Assembly (NCBI GenBank): GCA_013398275.1
Contig: VZSE01009986.1
Location: 1,048,659-1,112,658 of the forward strand
Reading direction: 5' to 3'
Length of the DNA stretch: 64,000 nt
Source of the DNA: Promerops cafer
Lineage: Eukaryota > Chordata > Aves > Passeriformes > Nectariniidae
Shown: positions 63,893-64,000 of the stretch, one piece after another
Position numbering within the stretch: position 1 is the first letter of the stretch
Layout of the letters: each line of letters begins with the position of its first letter
Made by a program: the position numbers and the translations under genes
Notes under the pieces: model-generated
The model's input: only the letters and a program-made list of their open reading frames with translations
What the model was told of the DNA's origin: nothing
The model's database searches: none

Positions 63893-64000
63893 TATTTTAA
63901 AAAGCAGAAACGGTTAATCCCGGAAAGGACGGTGTGGAAATATTTTGTGCAGTTATGCAGTGCAGTGGAACACATGCACTCCCGCAGGGTGATGCACAGA
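63893..64000 (+). CDS. NEK6: NEK6 coding exon 5 (C-lobe start; truncated by window end)
   Basis: This segment encodes residues 137-172, from YFKKQKRLIPERTVWKY to the helix ending HMHSRRVMHR. The acceptor is a clear pyrimidine tract ending CCCACAG. The window stops at the Arg of the HRD-type catalytic loop (MHRD in the family), so the catalytic Asp, DFG-equivalent (DLG in NEK6/7) and activation loop lie beyond it. The exon may end at or just past the window edge. YFKKQ fits NEK6, whereas NEK7 has HFKKQ. Confidence 0.97.

Larger units (their letters stand above)
34580..64000 (+). other. NEK6: NEK6 gene, 5' part (promoter to sixth exon, runs off window)
   Basis: This is the inferred span of the NEK6 transcription unit. 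The left edge is the CpG island, which I take as the promoter by position only, because no TATA box or transcript evidence is visible. The right edge is the window end, inside a coding exon. Five coding segments in one consistent reading frame encode the N-terminal tail and the kinase N-lobe. Intron lengths are about 16 kb (intron 1), 7,311, 911, 678 and 3,239 bp. Remembered NEK6-specific residues (IKYLDSF, DLSQMIKYFKKQ) separate it from the paralogue NEK7 (IKYYASF, DLSRMIKHFKKQ). Known role of the family: NEK6 is activated by NEK9 and phosphorylates spindle proteins such as the kinesin KIF11 in mitosis. PSMB7 would be expected downstream, outside this window. Confidence 0.93.

Noticed and set aside
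58750..64000. Assignment to NEK7
   Set aside because: LDSF, SQMIK and YFKKQ are NEK6-type, and the N-terminal tail ends DPQ as in NEK6; only three positions favour NEK7.

Overview
This window looks like vertebrate nuclear DNA, most likely from a bird. I infer this from large phase-0 introns, a CpG island with an assembly gap, few interspersed repeats, no Alu- or L1-like DNA, and protein segments matching vertebrate NEK6. I saw no CR1 tail that would settle the clade. There are no bacterial operons, CRISPR arrays, tRNA or rRNA genes, and no intact transposons.

The only protein-coding gene I can support is the 5' part of NEK6 on the + strand. NEK6 is a NIMA-related mitotic Ser/Thr kinase. A GC-rich, CpG-dense block (about 34,580-35,430), interrupted by 211 N (34,736-34,946), is the probable promoter and first non-coding exon. 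Five coding segments follow: 51,346-51,438 (start codon, disordered N-terminus), 58,750-58,890 (glycine-rich loop and catalytic lysine), 59,802-59,864 (alpha-C helix), 60,543-60,653 (hinge) and 63,893-64,000 (start of the C-lobe, cut by the window end just before the HRD aspartate). Together they give 172 codons of about 314. All junctions seen are phase 0 with GT/AG ends.

Positions 1-34,580 hold no gene I recognise. From human gene order, recalled from memory, this would be the LHX2-NEK6 intergenic interval. It mixes GC-rich stretches, microsatellites, a few MIR-like remnants, and several AT-rich blocks dense in homeodomain, POU and MEIS-like motifs that look like conserved non-coding elements. 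Those blocks are hypotheses, since I had no alignment. Intron 1 (about 16 kb) and introns 2 and 5 hold similar material, including a 76-bp GGAT repeat and an unusual pair of perfect hairpins.

I found no convincing new biological system. The most checkable observations are a short uORF overlapping the NEK6 start codon, a NAGNAG acceptor just upstream of it, the G-quadruplex beside the promoter gap, palindromic transcription-factor-like sites upstream, and one exon-like 67-nt segment at 22,406-22,472.
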